This document shows, in pieces, positions 11,757 through 21,254 of a stretch of 64,000 nt of DNA; within the stretch, counting starts at the first letter, position 1, and each line of letters starts with the position of its first letter. Source of the DNA: Delftia acidovorans. Lineage in GTDB: Bacteria; Pseudomonadota; Gammaproteobacteria; Burkholderiales; Burkholderiaceae_C. The notes beneath the pieces were generated by a model, which saw nothing but the letters and a program-made list of their open reading frames with translations, ran no database searches and was not told the origin of the DNA. The translations under genes and the position numbers were made by a program. The DNA is taken from positions 496,001-560,000 of the forward strand of contig JAITUC010000024.1 in assembly GCA_031286585.1 (NCBI GenBank), written 5' to 3'.

Positions 11757-11962
11757 CGAAGTTTCCTCAAGTGGTCCTGCGACAGGCAGGAAGAAGGCGG
11801 GTCTGCAGGGCGCAGGCCTGCCGCGATGGGTCCAGAGAATAAAGCAAGAATGACGCCAGCCGGCCGCGCTGCAGCCGCCACGCATGCGGGAAAACCACAT
11901 TTTCGGGACTTTGCACGATCGTGGTGCATGCCGCCCCGCCCTCTTGCCGGACACATCAAGAC

Positions 11963-11983
11963 AAAAGGCCCCGAAGGGCCCTT
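11963..11983 (-). terminator. Terminator after the first BMP lipoprotein gene
   Basis: On the minus strand an eight-pair stem with one mismatch (AAGGGCCC / GGGGCCTT, loop TTC) is followed by TTTTGTCTTG. It lies 22 bases after the stop of the BMP gene at 12005 and would limit read-through into the second copy. Confidence 0.6.
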
Positions 11984-12004
11984 GGTGCATGGAGCGCAGG
12001 CGCC

Positions 12005-13177
12005 TTACTTGGCGCCCGGCACCTTGCCTTCGACGCCGTTGACGAAGAAGTTGATGCTGGTCATGAAGCCCAGGTCGCCGACCTGGCCCGCCGTCAGCAC
12101 TTCCTTGCCGGCGTTGTCCTTGATGGGGCCGGTCCAGACGGCGAAGCTGCCGTCCTTGAGGCCGTCGCGCGCCTTGGCGACCTTGTCCTTGATGTCCTGG
12201 GGCACGTCGTCGGCGATCTTCACGAGGTCGATGGCGCCTTCCTTCACGCCCCACCAGAACGAGCCGCCCTGCCACTTGCCGTCCAGCGTGTCCTGGGTGA
12301 CCTTGCTGTAGTAGGGCGTCCAGTCGATCACGGCCGAGCCCAGGTGGGCCTTGGGCGCGAAGGCGCTCATGTCGCCGTCCTTGCCGAAGGCGCGCGCACC
12401 GCGTTCCTCGGCCGTCTTGAGCACGGCCGGGGAGTTGGTGTTCTGGTAGAGCACGTCCACGCCGCCGTTGATCAGCGAGGTGGCGGCCTCGGACTCCTTG
12501 GGCGGGGCGAACCATTCGTTCACCCAGACCACCTTGGCCTTGATCGAGGGATCGACGCTTTGCGCACCCAGCACGAAGCTGTTGATGTTGCGCACCACTT
12601 CGGGGATCGGCACCGAGGCCACGACGCCGATGGTCTTGGTCTTGGTCATGCCACCGGCCACGATGCCGGCCAGGTAGGCACCCTCGAAAGTCTTGGTGTC
12701 GTAGGTGGCCACGTTGTCGGCGTTCTTGTAGCCGGTGGCGTGCTCGAACTTCACGTCCTTGAGGTCGGCCGCGACCTTCTGCACGAACTCCTGGTAGCCG
12801 AAGCTGGTCGCGAAGATCAGCTTGTTGCCCTGGCCGGCCATGTCGCGCATCACGCGCTCGGCATCGGCGCTCTCGGGCACGCTTTCGACGAAGGAGGTTT
12901 CCACCTTGTCGCCGAACTTCTCCTGGATGGCCTTGCGGCCCAGCTCGTGCTGGAAGGTCCAGCCACCGTCGCCGATGGGGCTGACGTACATGAAGCCGAT
13001 CTTGAGCTTCTCGGCCGGCGCCTGGGCGGCAGGCGCGGCAGCGGGAGCAGGCGCTGCGGCCTCTTCCTTCTTGCCGCAGGCGGTCAGGGCCGCCACCGAG
13101 ATGGCCGACAGGCCGATCATCTTCACAAGCGTGCTTTTCAGGCCAGGTTTCAGGTTGCGTTCGCGCAAAGCGGGCAT
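12005..13177 (-). CDS. BMP-family purine/nucleoside-binding lipoprotein (copy 1)
   Basis: Substrate-binding lipoprotein of the ABC importer encoded immediately upstream, 390 residues as called. The basic start MPALRERNLKPGLKSTLVK leads into a hydrophobic segment and the lipobox LTAC; a later ATG 19 codons in would lose the basic region, so the longer start is kept. An Ala/Pro linker precedes the binding domain, with PIGDGGWTFQHELGRKAI, DAERVMRDMAGQGNKLIFAT, FEHATGYKNADNVATYD, VPIPEVVRNINSFVLGAQSVDP and WWGVKEGAIDLV. It follows the permease gene by 45 bases and is the most likely dedicated receptor of that system. Its ligand is probably a nucleoside or purine base. Confidence 0.92.
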   Translation of the reverse strand: MPALRERNLKPGLKSTLVKMIGLSAISVAALTACGKKEEAAAPAPAAAPAAQAPAEKLKIGFMYVSPIGDGGWTFQHELGRKAIQEKFGDKVETSFVESVPESADAERVMRDMAGQGNKLIFATSFGYQEFVQKVAADLKDVKFEHATGYKNADNVATYDTKTFEGAYLAGIVAGGMTKTKTIGVVASVPIPEVVRNINSFVLGAQSVDPSIKAKVVWVNEWFAPPKESEAATSLINGGVDVLYQNTNSPAVLKTAEERGARAFGKDGDMSAFAPKAHLGSAVIDWTPYYSKVTQDTLDGKWQGGSFWWGVKEGAIDLVKIADDVPQDIKDKVAKARDGLKDGSFAVWTGPIKDNAGKEVLTAGQVGDLGFMTSINFFVNGVEGKVPGAK

Positions 13178-13222
13178 GCGTTTGTCCTTTTGTGGTTCTG
13201 GAGGGAGGAAAAAATGAAGGCG

Positions 13223-14143
13223 TCAGGAGCCCGGATAGAAGGGCTTGCCCAGCGAGGCCGGCATGTTGGCACGTATCCAGGTCGGATTGCGCGAGATCAG
13301 CACCAGCACGACGATGGTCGCCAGGTAGGGCAGCATGGACAGCAGCTGGCTGGCCACCTGCACGCCCGTGGCCTGCAGGTGGAACTGCAGCATGGTCACG
13401 CCGCCGAACAGGTAGGCGCCCAGCAGCACGCGCGCAGGGCGCCAGGTGGCAAAGGTGGTCAGCGCCAGCGCGATCCAGCCCCGGCCCGACACCATGCCCT
13501 CCACCCACAGCGGCGTGTAGACGGTGGAGATGTAGGCACCGGCCAGCCCGCACATGGCACCACCGAAGACCACGGCCGCCAGGCGGATGCGGCGCACCGG
13601 GTAGCCCAGCGCATGGGCCGACTGGGGCGACTCGCCCACGGCACGCAGCACCAGGCCGGCCCGCGTGCGGTAGAGGAACCAGACCAGGGCCGCCGCAATG
13701 GCCACGGCCCCATAGACCAGCGGGTGCAGGCGGAACAGCGCCGTGCCGACCACGGGCAGGTCGGACAGCCAGGGCACGGCGAACTTGGGCAGCTCGGGCA
13801 GGCGCGCCTGCACATAGCCCAGGCCCAGGAAGGCCGAGAAGCCCGTGCCGAACAGCGACAGCGCCAGCCCCGTCGCGTACTGGTTGGTGTTCAGCCAGAT
13901 CACCAGCACGCCGAAGATGGCGGCCAGCAGCGCGCCCGCGCCCATGCCGGCCAGAAAGCCCACGGTGGTGCTGCCCGTATGGACCACGGCGGCAAAGCCC
14001 GCAATGGCGGCGCACAGCATCATCCCCTCGGCACCCAGGTTGACGATGCCGGCCTTTTCATTGATCAGCAGGCCCAGCGCGGCCAGCGCCAGCACGGTGC
14101 CGGCGCTGAGCGTGGAGCCCAGCAGCAGTGCATAGGATTCCAT
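13223..14143 (-). CDS. ABC importer permease, purine/nucleoside type (second subunit)
   Basis: Inner-membrane permease of the branched-chain/ribose/nucleoside group, 306 residues with about eight to ten hydrophobic segments. The conserved region LGLLINEKAGIVNLGAEGMMLCAA near residue 20 is typical of nucleoside-type importers of the BMP class (compare YufQ/NupQ). The ATG at 14143 shares one base with the stop of the upstream permease (TGATG), indicating coupled translation. The reading frame stays open upstream but that part is antisense-like and overlaps the first permease. Part of the operon ATPase-permease-permease-BMP. Confidence 0.93.
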   Translation of the reverse strand: MESYALLLGSTLSAGTVLALAALGLLINEKAGIVNLGAEGMMLCAAIAGFAAVVHTGSTTVGFLAGMGAGALLAAIFGVLVIWLNTNQYATGLALSLFGTGFSAFLGLGYVQARLPELPKFAVPWLSDLPVVGTALFRLHPLVYGAVAIAAALVWFLYRTRAGLVLRAVGESPQSAHALGYPVRRIRLAAVVFGGAMCGLAGAYISTVYTPLWVEGMVSGRGWIALALTTFATWRPARVLLGAYLFGGVTMLQFHLQATGVQVASQLLSMLPYLATIVVLVLISRNPTWIRANMPASLGKPFYPGS

Positions 14144-15249
14144 CAGCGGGCCTCCTTGACTGCAGGCGCCGCAGCGGCCGGGGCGGCTGGCGTGCGGGAC
14201 ACCCAGCGCAGGCGGTAGGCCACCAGCGTGTCGCAGGCCAGCAGCGTGAACAGCAGCAGACCCTGGAACACGCCGGTCAGCGCCTTGGGCAGGCCCAGGC
14301 GCGACTGGGCGAGTTCGCCCCCGATATAGAACATGCTCATGAGAATCGCGGAAAAGATCATGCCCACGGGATGCAGGCGGCCGACGAAGGCCACGATGAT
14401 GGCGGCGAAGCCGTAGCCAGCCGGGACATAGGGTGTGAGCTGGCCCAGGGGGCCGGCCACCTCCAGCGCACCGGCCAGGCCGGCGGCGGCGCCCGAGATC
14501 AGCAGCGCCGTCCACAGCGCGCGGCGCGAGGAAAAGCCCGCGTAGCGCGCAGCAGCCGGGGCCAGGCCACCGACCTGCAGCGCAAAGCCGGCACGGGTAC
14601 GGAACAGGAAGACCCACAGCATGGCCGCCGCGGCCAGCGCCAGCAGCAGGCCGATGTTGGTGCGCATGCCCTGCATGAGCTTGGGGATCTGCGTGACGCG
14701 CTCGAAGGTCTTGGTCTGCGGGAAGTTGTAGCCCATGGGGTCCTTCCACGGCCCGTAGACCAGGAAGCCCAGCACCAGGGTGGCCACGTAGACCAGCATC
14801 AGGCTGACCAGGATTTCATTGGCGTTGAAGCGGTCGCGCAGCAGGGCCACGATGCCGGCCCAGACCATGCCGCCGAGCATGCCGGCCACCAGGATGGCGG
14901 GCACGATCCACGGCCCCGTGGTCTTGTCCGCCAGCAGCGCCACGCCGCCTGCGGCCACGGCGCCGATCACGAACTGGCCTTCGGCACCGATGTTCCACAC
15001 ATTGGAGCGAAAGCACACGGCCAGGCCCAGCGCGATCAGCAGCAGCGGCGTGGCCTTGACGGCCAGCTCGCCCAGCGCATAGGGGGACTTGACGGGGTCC
15101 CAGAAGAAGGCCTGCAGGCCGCGCACCGGGTCCTTGCCCAGCATCACGAACAGGCACACGCCGATCAGCACGGTGATGGCCAGCGCCAGCACGGGCGAAC
15201 CGTAGGTCCACAGCCTGGAGGCCTGGGGGCGTTGCTCAAGCTTGAACAT
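14143..15249 (-). CDS. ABC importer permease, purine/nucleoside type (first subunit)
   Basis: Inner-membrane permease of 368 residues, about nine to ten membrane helices, partner of the permease at 13223 (compare NupP/YufP). Conserved blocks are LGLAVCFRSNVWNIGAEGQFVIGA, the cytoplasmic loop LLRDRFNANEILVSLMLVYVA, which contacts the ATPase, and GYGFAAIIVAFVGRLHPVGMIFSA. The ATG at 15249 (MFKLEQRP) lies inside the last codons of the ATPase gene, a 14-base overlap. A basic, Ala/Pro-rich C-terminal tail is unusual but not disruptive. Confidence 0.93.
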   Translation of the reverse strand: MFKLEQRPQASRLWTYGSPVLALAITVLIGVCLFVMLGKDPVRGLQAFFWDPVKSPYALGELAVKATPLLLIALGLAVCFRSNVWNIGAEGQFVIGAVAAGGVALLADKTTGPWIVPAILVAGMLGGMVWAGIVALLRDRFNANEILVSLMLVYVATLVLGFLVYGPWKDPMGYNFPQTKTFERVTQIPKLMQGMRTNIGLLLALAAAAMLWVFLFRTRAGFALQVGGLAPAAARYAGFSSRRALWTALLISGAAAGLAGALEVAGPLGQLTPYVPAGYGFAAIIVAFVGRLHPVGMIFSAILMSMFYIGGELAQSRLGLPKALTGVFQGLLLFTLLACDTLVAYRLRWVSRTPAAPAAAAPAVKEAR

Positions 15250-16813
15250 GCGCGCCTCCCCTGGCGGAGTTCGGGGCGGCAGCACCGTCCCACAGGCCGC
15301 TCATCCACTCGCCGATCTGCTGCACGGTGGCATCGGCCCGCGCCACCGAGGGCGACAGCCGGCCCTTGGCCACCACATGCAGGCGGTCACATATTTCGAA
15401 CAATTCGTCCAACTCCTCGCTGAGCACCAGCACGGCGCAGCCCTCGTCACGCAATTGCAGGATGGCGCCGCGGATCTGCGCGGCCGCCCCCACGTCCACT
15501 CCCCAGGTGGGCTGGGAGATGATGAGCAGCGTGGGCCTGGCATCGATCTCGCGGCCCACGATGAATTTCTGCAGGTTGCCGCCCGACAGCGACTGCGCCG
15601 CCGCGTTGGGGCCACCGGCCTTGACGTTGAAGCGCGCGATGATGGCGCGCGCCTGCTCCTGCAACTGGCCCATGCGGATCCAGCCGCCCGCGCCCAGCGC
15701 GGTCTTGCGCGTCAGCAACAGGTTGTGCGCCAGGCCCATGCTGGGCACGGCGCCACGGCCGAGGCGTTCCTCCGGCACGAAGTGCAGGCCCAGCGCACGG
15801 CGCCGGCCCGGCCCGAGGCGTCCCGCCTCCCGGCCGGAAATCTGCACCATTTCGGGCGCCGCACGCGTATCCTCGCCGGACAGGGCGTACAGCAATTCCT
15901 TCTGGCCATTGCCCGAGACACCGGCGATGCCCACGACTTCGCCCGCGCGCACATCGAGATGGATGCCATGCAGGTCCACACCGAAGGGCTCAGAGCGCGG
16001 CAGCGCCAGGCCCTGCACGCGCAGCACGCTGGCGCCGACCTGGGATTCGCGGTGCGTGAGCTCGGGCGGTTCCGAGCCGATCATCAGGCGCGACAGCGAG
16101 GCATTGCTCTCCACGGCCGGGTTGCACACGCCGGTCACCTGCCCGCCGCGCAGCACGGTACAGGCCGTGCACAGCGAACGGATCTCGTGCAGCTTGTGGC
16201 TGATGTAGAGGATGGAGCAGCCCTCGGACGCCAGGCGGCGCAGCACCACGAAGAGCTTTTCCACCGCCTGCGGCGTGAGCACCGAGGTGGGCTCGTCAAG
16301 AATGAGCACGCGCGGATGCGTGAGCAGGGCACGGATGATTTCCACGCGCTGCATCTCGCCGACGCTCAGCGTGTGCACGGGGCGGTGGGGATCGACTTCC
16401 AGCCCGTAGTCATGCGCCGTGGACTCGATGCGCTGCACCACCTCGGCCAGCGGCAGGCTCTTGTCCAGGCCCAGCCAGACGTTCTCGGCCACGGACAGCG
16501 TGTCGAACAGACTGAAATGCTGGAACACCATGGCGATGCCCAGCTGGCGCGCCTCCTGGGGATTGCGGATGTGGACCGGCTTGCCATCGACCTCGATGCG
16601 GCCCTCGTCAGGCTTGACGGCGCCGTAGATGATCTTCATCAGCGTGGACTTGCCGGCACCGTTCTCGCCCAGGATGGCATGCACTTCGCCGGCGCCCACG
16701 GTCAGCGAAATGCCGTTGTTGGCCACCACCGCCGGATAGCGCTTGGTGATGCCTGTCAGCTGCAGCCGGGGCGGCGCTGCGGCTGGCAGAGGGACTGTAT
16801 CGGGGGGATTCAT
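15236..16813 (-). CDS. ABC importer ATPase, purine/nucleoside type, duplicated domains
   Basis: Energises the importer together with the two permeases. The 525-residue protein has two nucleotide-binding domains, as in ribose and nucleoside importers. The first has Walker A GENGAGKST near 50, signature LSVGEMQRVEI and Walker B LILDEPTSVLT. The second has a degenerate Walker A (GVSGNGQKE), signature LSGGNLQKF and LLIISQPTWGVDVG. Degeneracy of one site is usual in this subfamily. It is the first gene of the operon; 120 bases separate it from the LysR gene upstream on the same strand. Confidence 0.95.
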   Translation of the reverse strand: MNPPDTVPLPAAAPPRLQLTGITKRYPAVVANNGISLTVGAGEVHAILGENGAGKSTLMKIIYGAVKPDEGRIEVDGKPVHIRNPQEARQLGIAMVFQHFSLFDTLSVAENVWLGLDKSLPLAEVVQRIESTAHDYGLEVDPHRPVHTLSVGEMQRVEIIRALLTHPRVLILDEPTSVLTPQAVEKLFVVLRRLASEGCSILYISHKLHEIRSLCTACTVLRGGQVTGVCNPAVESNASLSRLMIGSEPPELTHRESQVGASVLRVQGLALPRSEPFGVDLHGIHLDVRAGEVVGIAGVSGNGQKELLYALSGEDTRAAPEMVQISGREAGRLGPGRRRALGLHFVPEERLGRGAVPSMGLAHNLLLTRKTALGAGGWIRMGQLQEQARAIIARFNVKAGGPNAAAQSLSGGNLQKFIVGREIDARPTLLIISQPTWGVDVGAAAQIRGAILQLRDEGCAVLVLSEELDELFEICDRLHVVAKGRLSPSVARADATVQQIGEWMSGLWDGAAAPNSARGGAHVQA

Positions 16814-16933
16814 GGCTGGGATTGTCTTTCAATTTCTGCAACAAACTGGAACACAAGTCCTTGAAAACGCCTTGGCGGCCCTCATATCGGCCATCACTTT
16901 GTTCACCAAAAAGGCGGTTCCTGCCGCCGTCGC

Positions 16934-17878
16934 CTATCGGGCCCGGGACATCAGGGCCACGTGCCGCACGGCGTCGCGCAGCCAGCGCGTGGAGGCTCCC
17001 ATGTGCGTGCGGGCGTGCCACAGCTGGTAGTACACCAGCGGCGCAAACTCCACCGGGCAGGGCAGGATCACCAGGGGCAGGCGCTGGCTGAAGCGCTCGC
17101 AGAACAGCCGCCCCGTGGTCAGCACCAGCAGGCTGGTGGCCACGATGTCGGGAATCAGGCTGAAATGCGCGCAGCGCGCCGCCACCTGGCGCTGCAGGCC
17201 CATGCGGGACAACTGGTCGTCGATCACGCCGCGCGCGCCCGGATAGGTGGGCGTGGGCGCGATGTGCTCGGCCTCCAGCCACTGGGCCGCATCCCAGCCG
17301 CGGCGCACGGCCGGGTGCTGGGGGCTGACCAGGCAGACCACCTCGTCCTCGAACAGGCTGGCCATGTGCAGGCCCTGCGGCGGCTCGGGCCAGTTGCCGA
17401 TCACCACGTCCACATCGCCCTGGGCCAGTTGCACTTCGTAGTGCGCGTCGCCGTTGAGCGCCAGGATGTCCACGGGGCAGCCGGGCGCCTCGGTCTTGAG
17501 ATGGGCCACCAGGCGCGGCAGGAACAGCGGGTCCAGGTAGTCGCTGGCGGCGATGCGGAAGGTGCGCGTGGAGGTGCGGGGATCGAAATGGCGCGCATCG
17601 CTGAACAGGCCCTCGGCCGCGCGCAGGATGTCGGCGGCCGGCTGCACCATGCGCAGCCCCGCCTCGGTGGGCTGCATGTGGGCGCCCGAGCGCACCAGCA
17701 GCGAATCGCCCGCCAGGTCGCGCAGGCGCTTGAGCGCAGCGGACACCGCAGGTTGGTGCATGCCCAGGCGCAATGCGGCACGCGAGACGCTGCGCTCGGT
17801 CAGCACCGTGTGCAGCACCCGGATCAGATGCAGATCAATCTTGTCGAACAGGGCCTGGTCGCGCATGTAGCGAAGCAA
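16934..17878 (-). CDS. LysR-family transcriptional regulator
   Basis: DNA-binding regulator of 314 residues. The N-terminal helix-turn-helix is clear (LHLIRVLHTVLTERSVSRAALRLGMHQPAVSAALKRLRDLAGDSLLVRSG), followed by a periplasmic-binding-protein-like effector domain starting near residue 95 (RTFRIAASDYLDPLFLPRLVAHL). The alternative ATG four codons later (MRDQALFDKIDLHL) is equally plausible. The arrangement with dimer-type signature DLHLIRVL resembles the NodD/NahR/LinR branch. It lies upstream of and parallel to the ABC importer and divergent from the DUF6351 gene, so either could be the target. Confidence 0.9.
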   Translation of the reverse strand: MLRYMRDQALFDKIDLHLIRVLHTVLTERSVSRAALRLGMHQPAVSAALKRLRDLAGDSLLVRSGAHMQPTEAGLRMVQPAADILRAAEGLFSDARHFDPRTSTRTFRIAASDYLDPLFLPRLVAHLKTEAPGCPVDILALNGDAHYEVQLAQGDVDVVIGNWPEPPQGLHMASLFEDEVVCLVSPQHPAVRRGWDAAQWLEAEHIAPTPTYPGARGVIDDQLSRMGLQRQVAARCAHFSLIPDIVATSLLVLTTGRLFCERFSQRLPLVILPCPVEFAPLVYYQLWHARTHMGASTRWLRDAVRHVALMSRAR

Positions 17879-18149
17879 TCACCAAAGGGGCACGACGCGG
17901 GGAGCCGCCGTGCAGATCATGAAAAGCCCGCAGGGTAACCCAGCCCTGGCCCCGGCCAGCTAGATACAAGCACCAAGAATGACCTGGGCAGGGGGCGTTA
18001 AACACTTGTGAGCGCAGCGCATGCAATATGCGCGCCAGTTCCATGGCACGGGACCATCCATGCATTGTCAAAACCTATACAGACTTCCATTTGTTAGCGT
18101 GCTTCAATGAAAACGCTTCAAGAAGAAGTGGATGCAGGAGACAAAACCC

Positions 18150-20441
18150 ATGACACAGACAGCCCCTCGTTCGGGCATGGCGATGGCCGCCGTGCTCGCC
18201 ACGCTGCTGACGGCCTGCGGCAGCAGCGGCGATGCCGGCCCGCAGCCCATCGAGATCCTCAGCCTTTCCAACCGGGCCGACATGATCAGCGATGGCAATG
18301 CCTACCTTGAAATCCTGCTGCCCAAGGGCAGTCCCGCCGATGCACTGAAGGTGGAATTGAACGGAGCCGACGTCACCGCGCAATTCGCCCCGCGCGCCAA
18401 TGGCCGCATCCTGGGCCGGATCGACGGATTGCGGGTGGGTGCCAATACCCTCGCCGCCTCGGCCGCCGGGAGTGCGCGGGCACGCCTGGACATCACCAAC
18501 CACGGCCGGGGCGACTCCATCTTCGCGGGCCCGCAGACCCAACCCTGGATCTGCGCCACGCGCAATGGCGCACAGGCCACTGTTTCCGTGCCGGGCACGG
18601 CGCTGTCGGCGACCGTGACCACGCGCGTCAGCGGGCTCGACACCGATCCGGTGGATGCCCTTTGCAATACCAGGACCCAGTACACCTACTACTACATGCC
18701 CAAGTCCAGGCAGGGCAGCGCCTGCACACCCGGGACCACCGGCGCCGCCCCCTGCCACCTGCCCTTCGACCCGTCGCAACGGCCTGCCGACAGCGAGATT
18801 GCCGACTTCACCAATGACCGTGGCGATACGGTCAAGCACCTGCTGCGCGTGGAAACCGGCGTGATGGGCCGCGGCACCTACCAGATCCTGGCCTACTACG
18901 ACCCCGCCCAGCCATGGGCTCCATGGGCTCCGCAAAAAGGCTGGAACGGCAAGCTGCTGTGGAAGTTCGGCGCCTCGGCCTCGGGCAACCGCTTCCAGGA
19001 GCCTGCGGTCAACGCCCTCGACCAGGCCACCGGCAGCATGCTGTTCGACGCCAATGCGCTCGCAGCGGGCCACATGGTGGTGAAGGCCATGCTGACCAAT
19101 CACCTGCACAACAACAACGAGTTGCTGGCCGCCGAGAGCATGATGCGCATCAAGGAGCACCTGATCGAGAACTATGGCGAGGTGCGCTACACCATGGGCG
19201 ACGGAAGCTCTGGTGGCTCCATGATGCAGACGGTGATCTCGTCGGCCATGCCGGGGCTGCTGCAGGGGCTGCAGACGGGTTATAGCTATCCAGATGCCGT
19301 GTCCACCTGGATGGAGACGCGGGACTGTGGCCTTCTGACAAACTACTACGGCACAGCGGCAGGCAAGGCGCTGCCCGATGCCGCCAGGGCGGCCATCAAT
19401 GGCCATCCAGCCGCCTATTGCGGCACCTGGGCAGCCACCTTCATCACACCGCAAAATCCCAGGCTGCCCATCAATTGCGGCCCGGGCTTTCCAGCAGCCA
19501 TCACCTACGACCCACAGACCCGGCCCCAGGGCGTGCGCTGCTCCATCCACGACATGCTGGTGGCGGTCTACGGTACGGCCCGCGACGCCGACGGCAACAT
19601 CAAACCTGTGATGCCCTACGACAACGTAGGCGTGCAATACGGACTCAAGGCGCTGCAGTCGGGAGCCATCGGCGCTGAGGACTTCGTGCTGCTCAACGAG
19701 GGCATTGGCAGCTACACCGCCGATCTGGACTGGACCGGAGGCTCGGCGGCTCCGGTGGCCAGCCGCCAGCAGGCACCGGCTGATCTGCTGCCCAGAATCT
19801 ACAGCAGCGGCCTGCACAGCAACGCGAAGAATCTCTCGCAGGTGGCCATCATCGACCTGCGGCCCGAGCTGGGCGCAGACATCCATATGAGTTGGCGCAG
19901 CCTCCAGCAGCGCGCACGTCTGGATGCAGGCAACGGTGGCCACGACAATCATGTGATCCGCGCAACCCAAGGCCCGGTCACACGGGCCATGGTCAACCAA
20001 TCCTTTGCCATGATGGACCGCTGGTTGTCCGCGATCGAAAGCGATACGTCCGCCATCCCTCTGGCACAGAAAGTGGTGCGCAACAAGCCGACTGACCTGA
20101 AGGATGTCTGCCTTGCCGCCGGGGACCGGACTCTGGCGCTTGACGATCCGGCGTGCAGCTTCAAGCCCACGTTGTCGCCGCGCCAGGTGGCTGGAGGTCC
20201 CCGCGCCGAGGACATCTACCAGTGCCAGCGCAAGCCTCTGTCCTTCACCAGCCAGGACTATCCGGGCGTCACTTTCAGCGCCGCGCAGCAGGCACGCCTT
20301 GCGGCCGTTTTCCCCACAGGGGTCTGCGACTGGAGCAAGCCTGGCACGGGCCAGACGCAGGAAGCAGCCTTTCTGACCGATTTCAGCGCGGGACCCGCAG
20401 GCAGGCGGGTCGGACCCAGGCCGGTCTCGCGCAACGATTGA
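18150..20441 (+). CDS. DUF6351-type lipoprotein, probable secreted alpha/beta hydrolase
   Basis: Large exported protein of 763 residues. The signal MTQTAPRSGMAMAAVLATLLTAC ends in a lipobox with C23. I chose the ATG at 18150 because CAGGAGAC lies just ahead; an ATG six codons upstream also exists. The middle part reads like the DUF6351 family, whose biochemical role I do not know. A nucleophile-elbow-like motif, GSSGGS around residue 353, and PYDNVGVQYGL, followed by a late His-containing segment (GNGGHDNH), suggest an alpha/beta hydrolase fold as in tannase/feruloyl-esterase relatives. At least eight cysteines fit a periplasmic or surface protein. Base composition is somewhat less GC-rich than its neighbours. 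Substrate unknown; a link to the Crp-like gene behind it is possible. Confidence 0.75.
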   Translation: MTQTAPRSGMAMAAVLATLLTACGSSGDAGPQPIEILSLSNRADMISDGNAYLEILLPKGSPADALKVELNGADVTAQFAPRANGRILGRIDGLRVGANTLAASAAGSARARLDITNHGRGDSIFAGPQTQPWICATRNGAQATVSVPGTALSATVTTRVSGLDTDPVDALCNTRTQYTYYYMPKSRQGSACTPGTTGAAPCHLPFDPSQRPADSEIADFTNDRGDTVKHLLRVETGVMGRGTYQILAYYDPAQPWAPWAPQKGWNGKLLWKFGASASGNRFQEPAVNALDQATGSMLFDANALAAGHMVVKAMLTNHLHNNNELLAAESMMRIKEHLIENYGEVRYTMGDGSSGGSMMQTVISSAMPGLLQGLQTGYSYPDAVSTWMETRDCGLLTNYYGTAAGKALPDAARAAINGHPAAYCGTWAATFITPQNPRLPINCGPGFPAAITYDPQTRPQGVRCSIHDMLVAVYGTARDADGNIKPVMPYDNVGVQYGLKALQSGAIGAEDFVLLNEGIGSYTADLDWTGGSAAPVASRQQAPADLLPRIYSSGLHSNAKNLSQVAIIDLRPELGADIHMSWRSLQQRARLDAGNGGHDNHVIRATQGPVTRAMVNQSFAMMDRWLSAIESDTSAIPLAQKVVRNKPTDLKDVCLAAGDRTLALDDPACSFKPTLSPRQVAGGPRAEDIYQCQRKPLSFTSQDYPGVTFSAAQQARLAAVFPTGVCDWSKPGTGQTQEAAFLTDFSAGPAGRRVGPRPVSRND

Positions 20442-20542
20442 CGCGCCAAGGAAGCTGGTCGGAGAGAACAGATAAGGGTTTGCACAGTGCCGGTCGAACC
20501 AATGAAAGAACAAACTTCCATTGAAAAATCACATCGCCCGCC

Positions 20543-21238
20543 ATGCAGCCCTTCCCCACGATCAGCGATGTCCTGAAGTCCGCACCCTTTGCACCCAGCC
20601 TGAGCAAGGCCCACCTGCTCAGGCTGCGGCGCGAAGTGCTGCTGCGTGAGATACCGGCCGGCACCTCGCTGTGCCAGAAGGCGCGCCGGGCCGACCACTG
20701 GACCGGCGTCGTCCGGGGCGTGGTCAAGATCCATGCCCTGTCGCCCACCGGACGCACCACCACGCTGGCCACCTTCTCCCCGGGCTGCTGGTTCGGCGAA
20801 GGCACGCTGCTCAAGCGTGAAGGCTGGCCTTTCGATGCCACGGCGATCGAAGACACCCTGTTGGCCCTGATGCCTGCCGCCACCTTCCACTGGCTGCTGG
20901 AGCACAGCCTCGGCTTCAACCGTTTTCTGCTGGACCAGGTCAATGCACGGCTGGGCCAGTTCATCAGCCGCTGCGAGCATGCGCGCCTGCACCACTCCAG
21001 CCGCCACGTGGCGCACTGCATCTCCGAACTGACGGATGCCAGGCTCTATCCGGGCGCCGAGAACCGCCACCTGGGCATGTCGCAGGAGGAACTGGCCAGC
21101 CTGGCGGGCGTGTCGCGACAGATCGTCAACCGCGCCCTGGGCGAACTGGAGGACATCGGCGCAGTCCGTGTCTCCTATGGGTCGCTGACATTGATCGATC
21201 CCGAGGGGTTGCGGCGCTTCAGCGAGTCCTTCGAGTAA
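20543..21238 (+). CDS. Crp/Fnr-family transcriptional regulator
   Basis: Regulator of 231 residues with an N-terminal cyclic-nucleotide-binding-like beta-barrel (about 20-130: GVVRGVVKIHALSPTGRTTTLATFSPGCWFGEGTLL) and a C-terminal winged helix. The recognition region is MSQEELASLAGVSRQIVNRALGELEDIGAVRVSYGSLTLID near 180-220. There is no N-terminal Fnr-type cysteine cluster, so direct oxygen sensing by a 4Fe-4S centre is unlikely. It follows the DUF6351 gene by 101 bases in the same direction and may regulate it or be cotranscribed. Ligand unknown. Confidence 0.88.
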   Translation: MQPFPTISDVLKSAPFAPSLSKAHLLRLRREVLLREIPAGTSLCQKARRADHWTGVVRGVVKIHALSPTGRTTTLATFSPGCWFGEGTLLKREGWPFDATAIEDTLLALMPAATFHWLLEHSLGFNRFLLDQVNARLGQFISRCEHARLHHSSRHVAHCISELTDARLYPGAENRHLGMSQEELASLAGVSRQIVNRALGELEDIGAVRVSYGSLTLIDPEGLRRFSESFE

Positions 21239-21254
21239 GGAGACGGCCTTGCAT

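Noticed and set aside
11757-14015. N-terminal extension that would join the second BMP lipoprotein to a frame running antisense-like through the first BMP gene and permease
   Set aside because: The lipoprotein has its own start and lipobox; the extension overlaps two real genes in another frame and has no protein-like features.
18075-20513. Minus-strand open frame opposite the DUF6351 gene
   Set aside because: No domain or signal features; the plus strand has a ribosome site, lipobox and hydrolase-like motifs.
18070-20520. Shared nine-base word ACTTCCATT ahead of the DUF6351 gene and the Crp-like gene
   Set aside because: A single short match without symmetry or common spacing; it can be chance.
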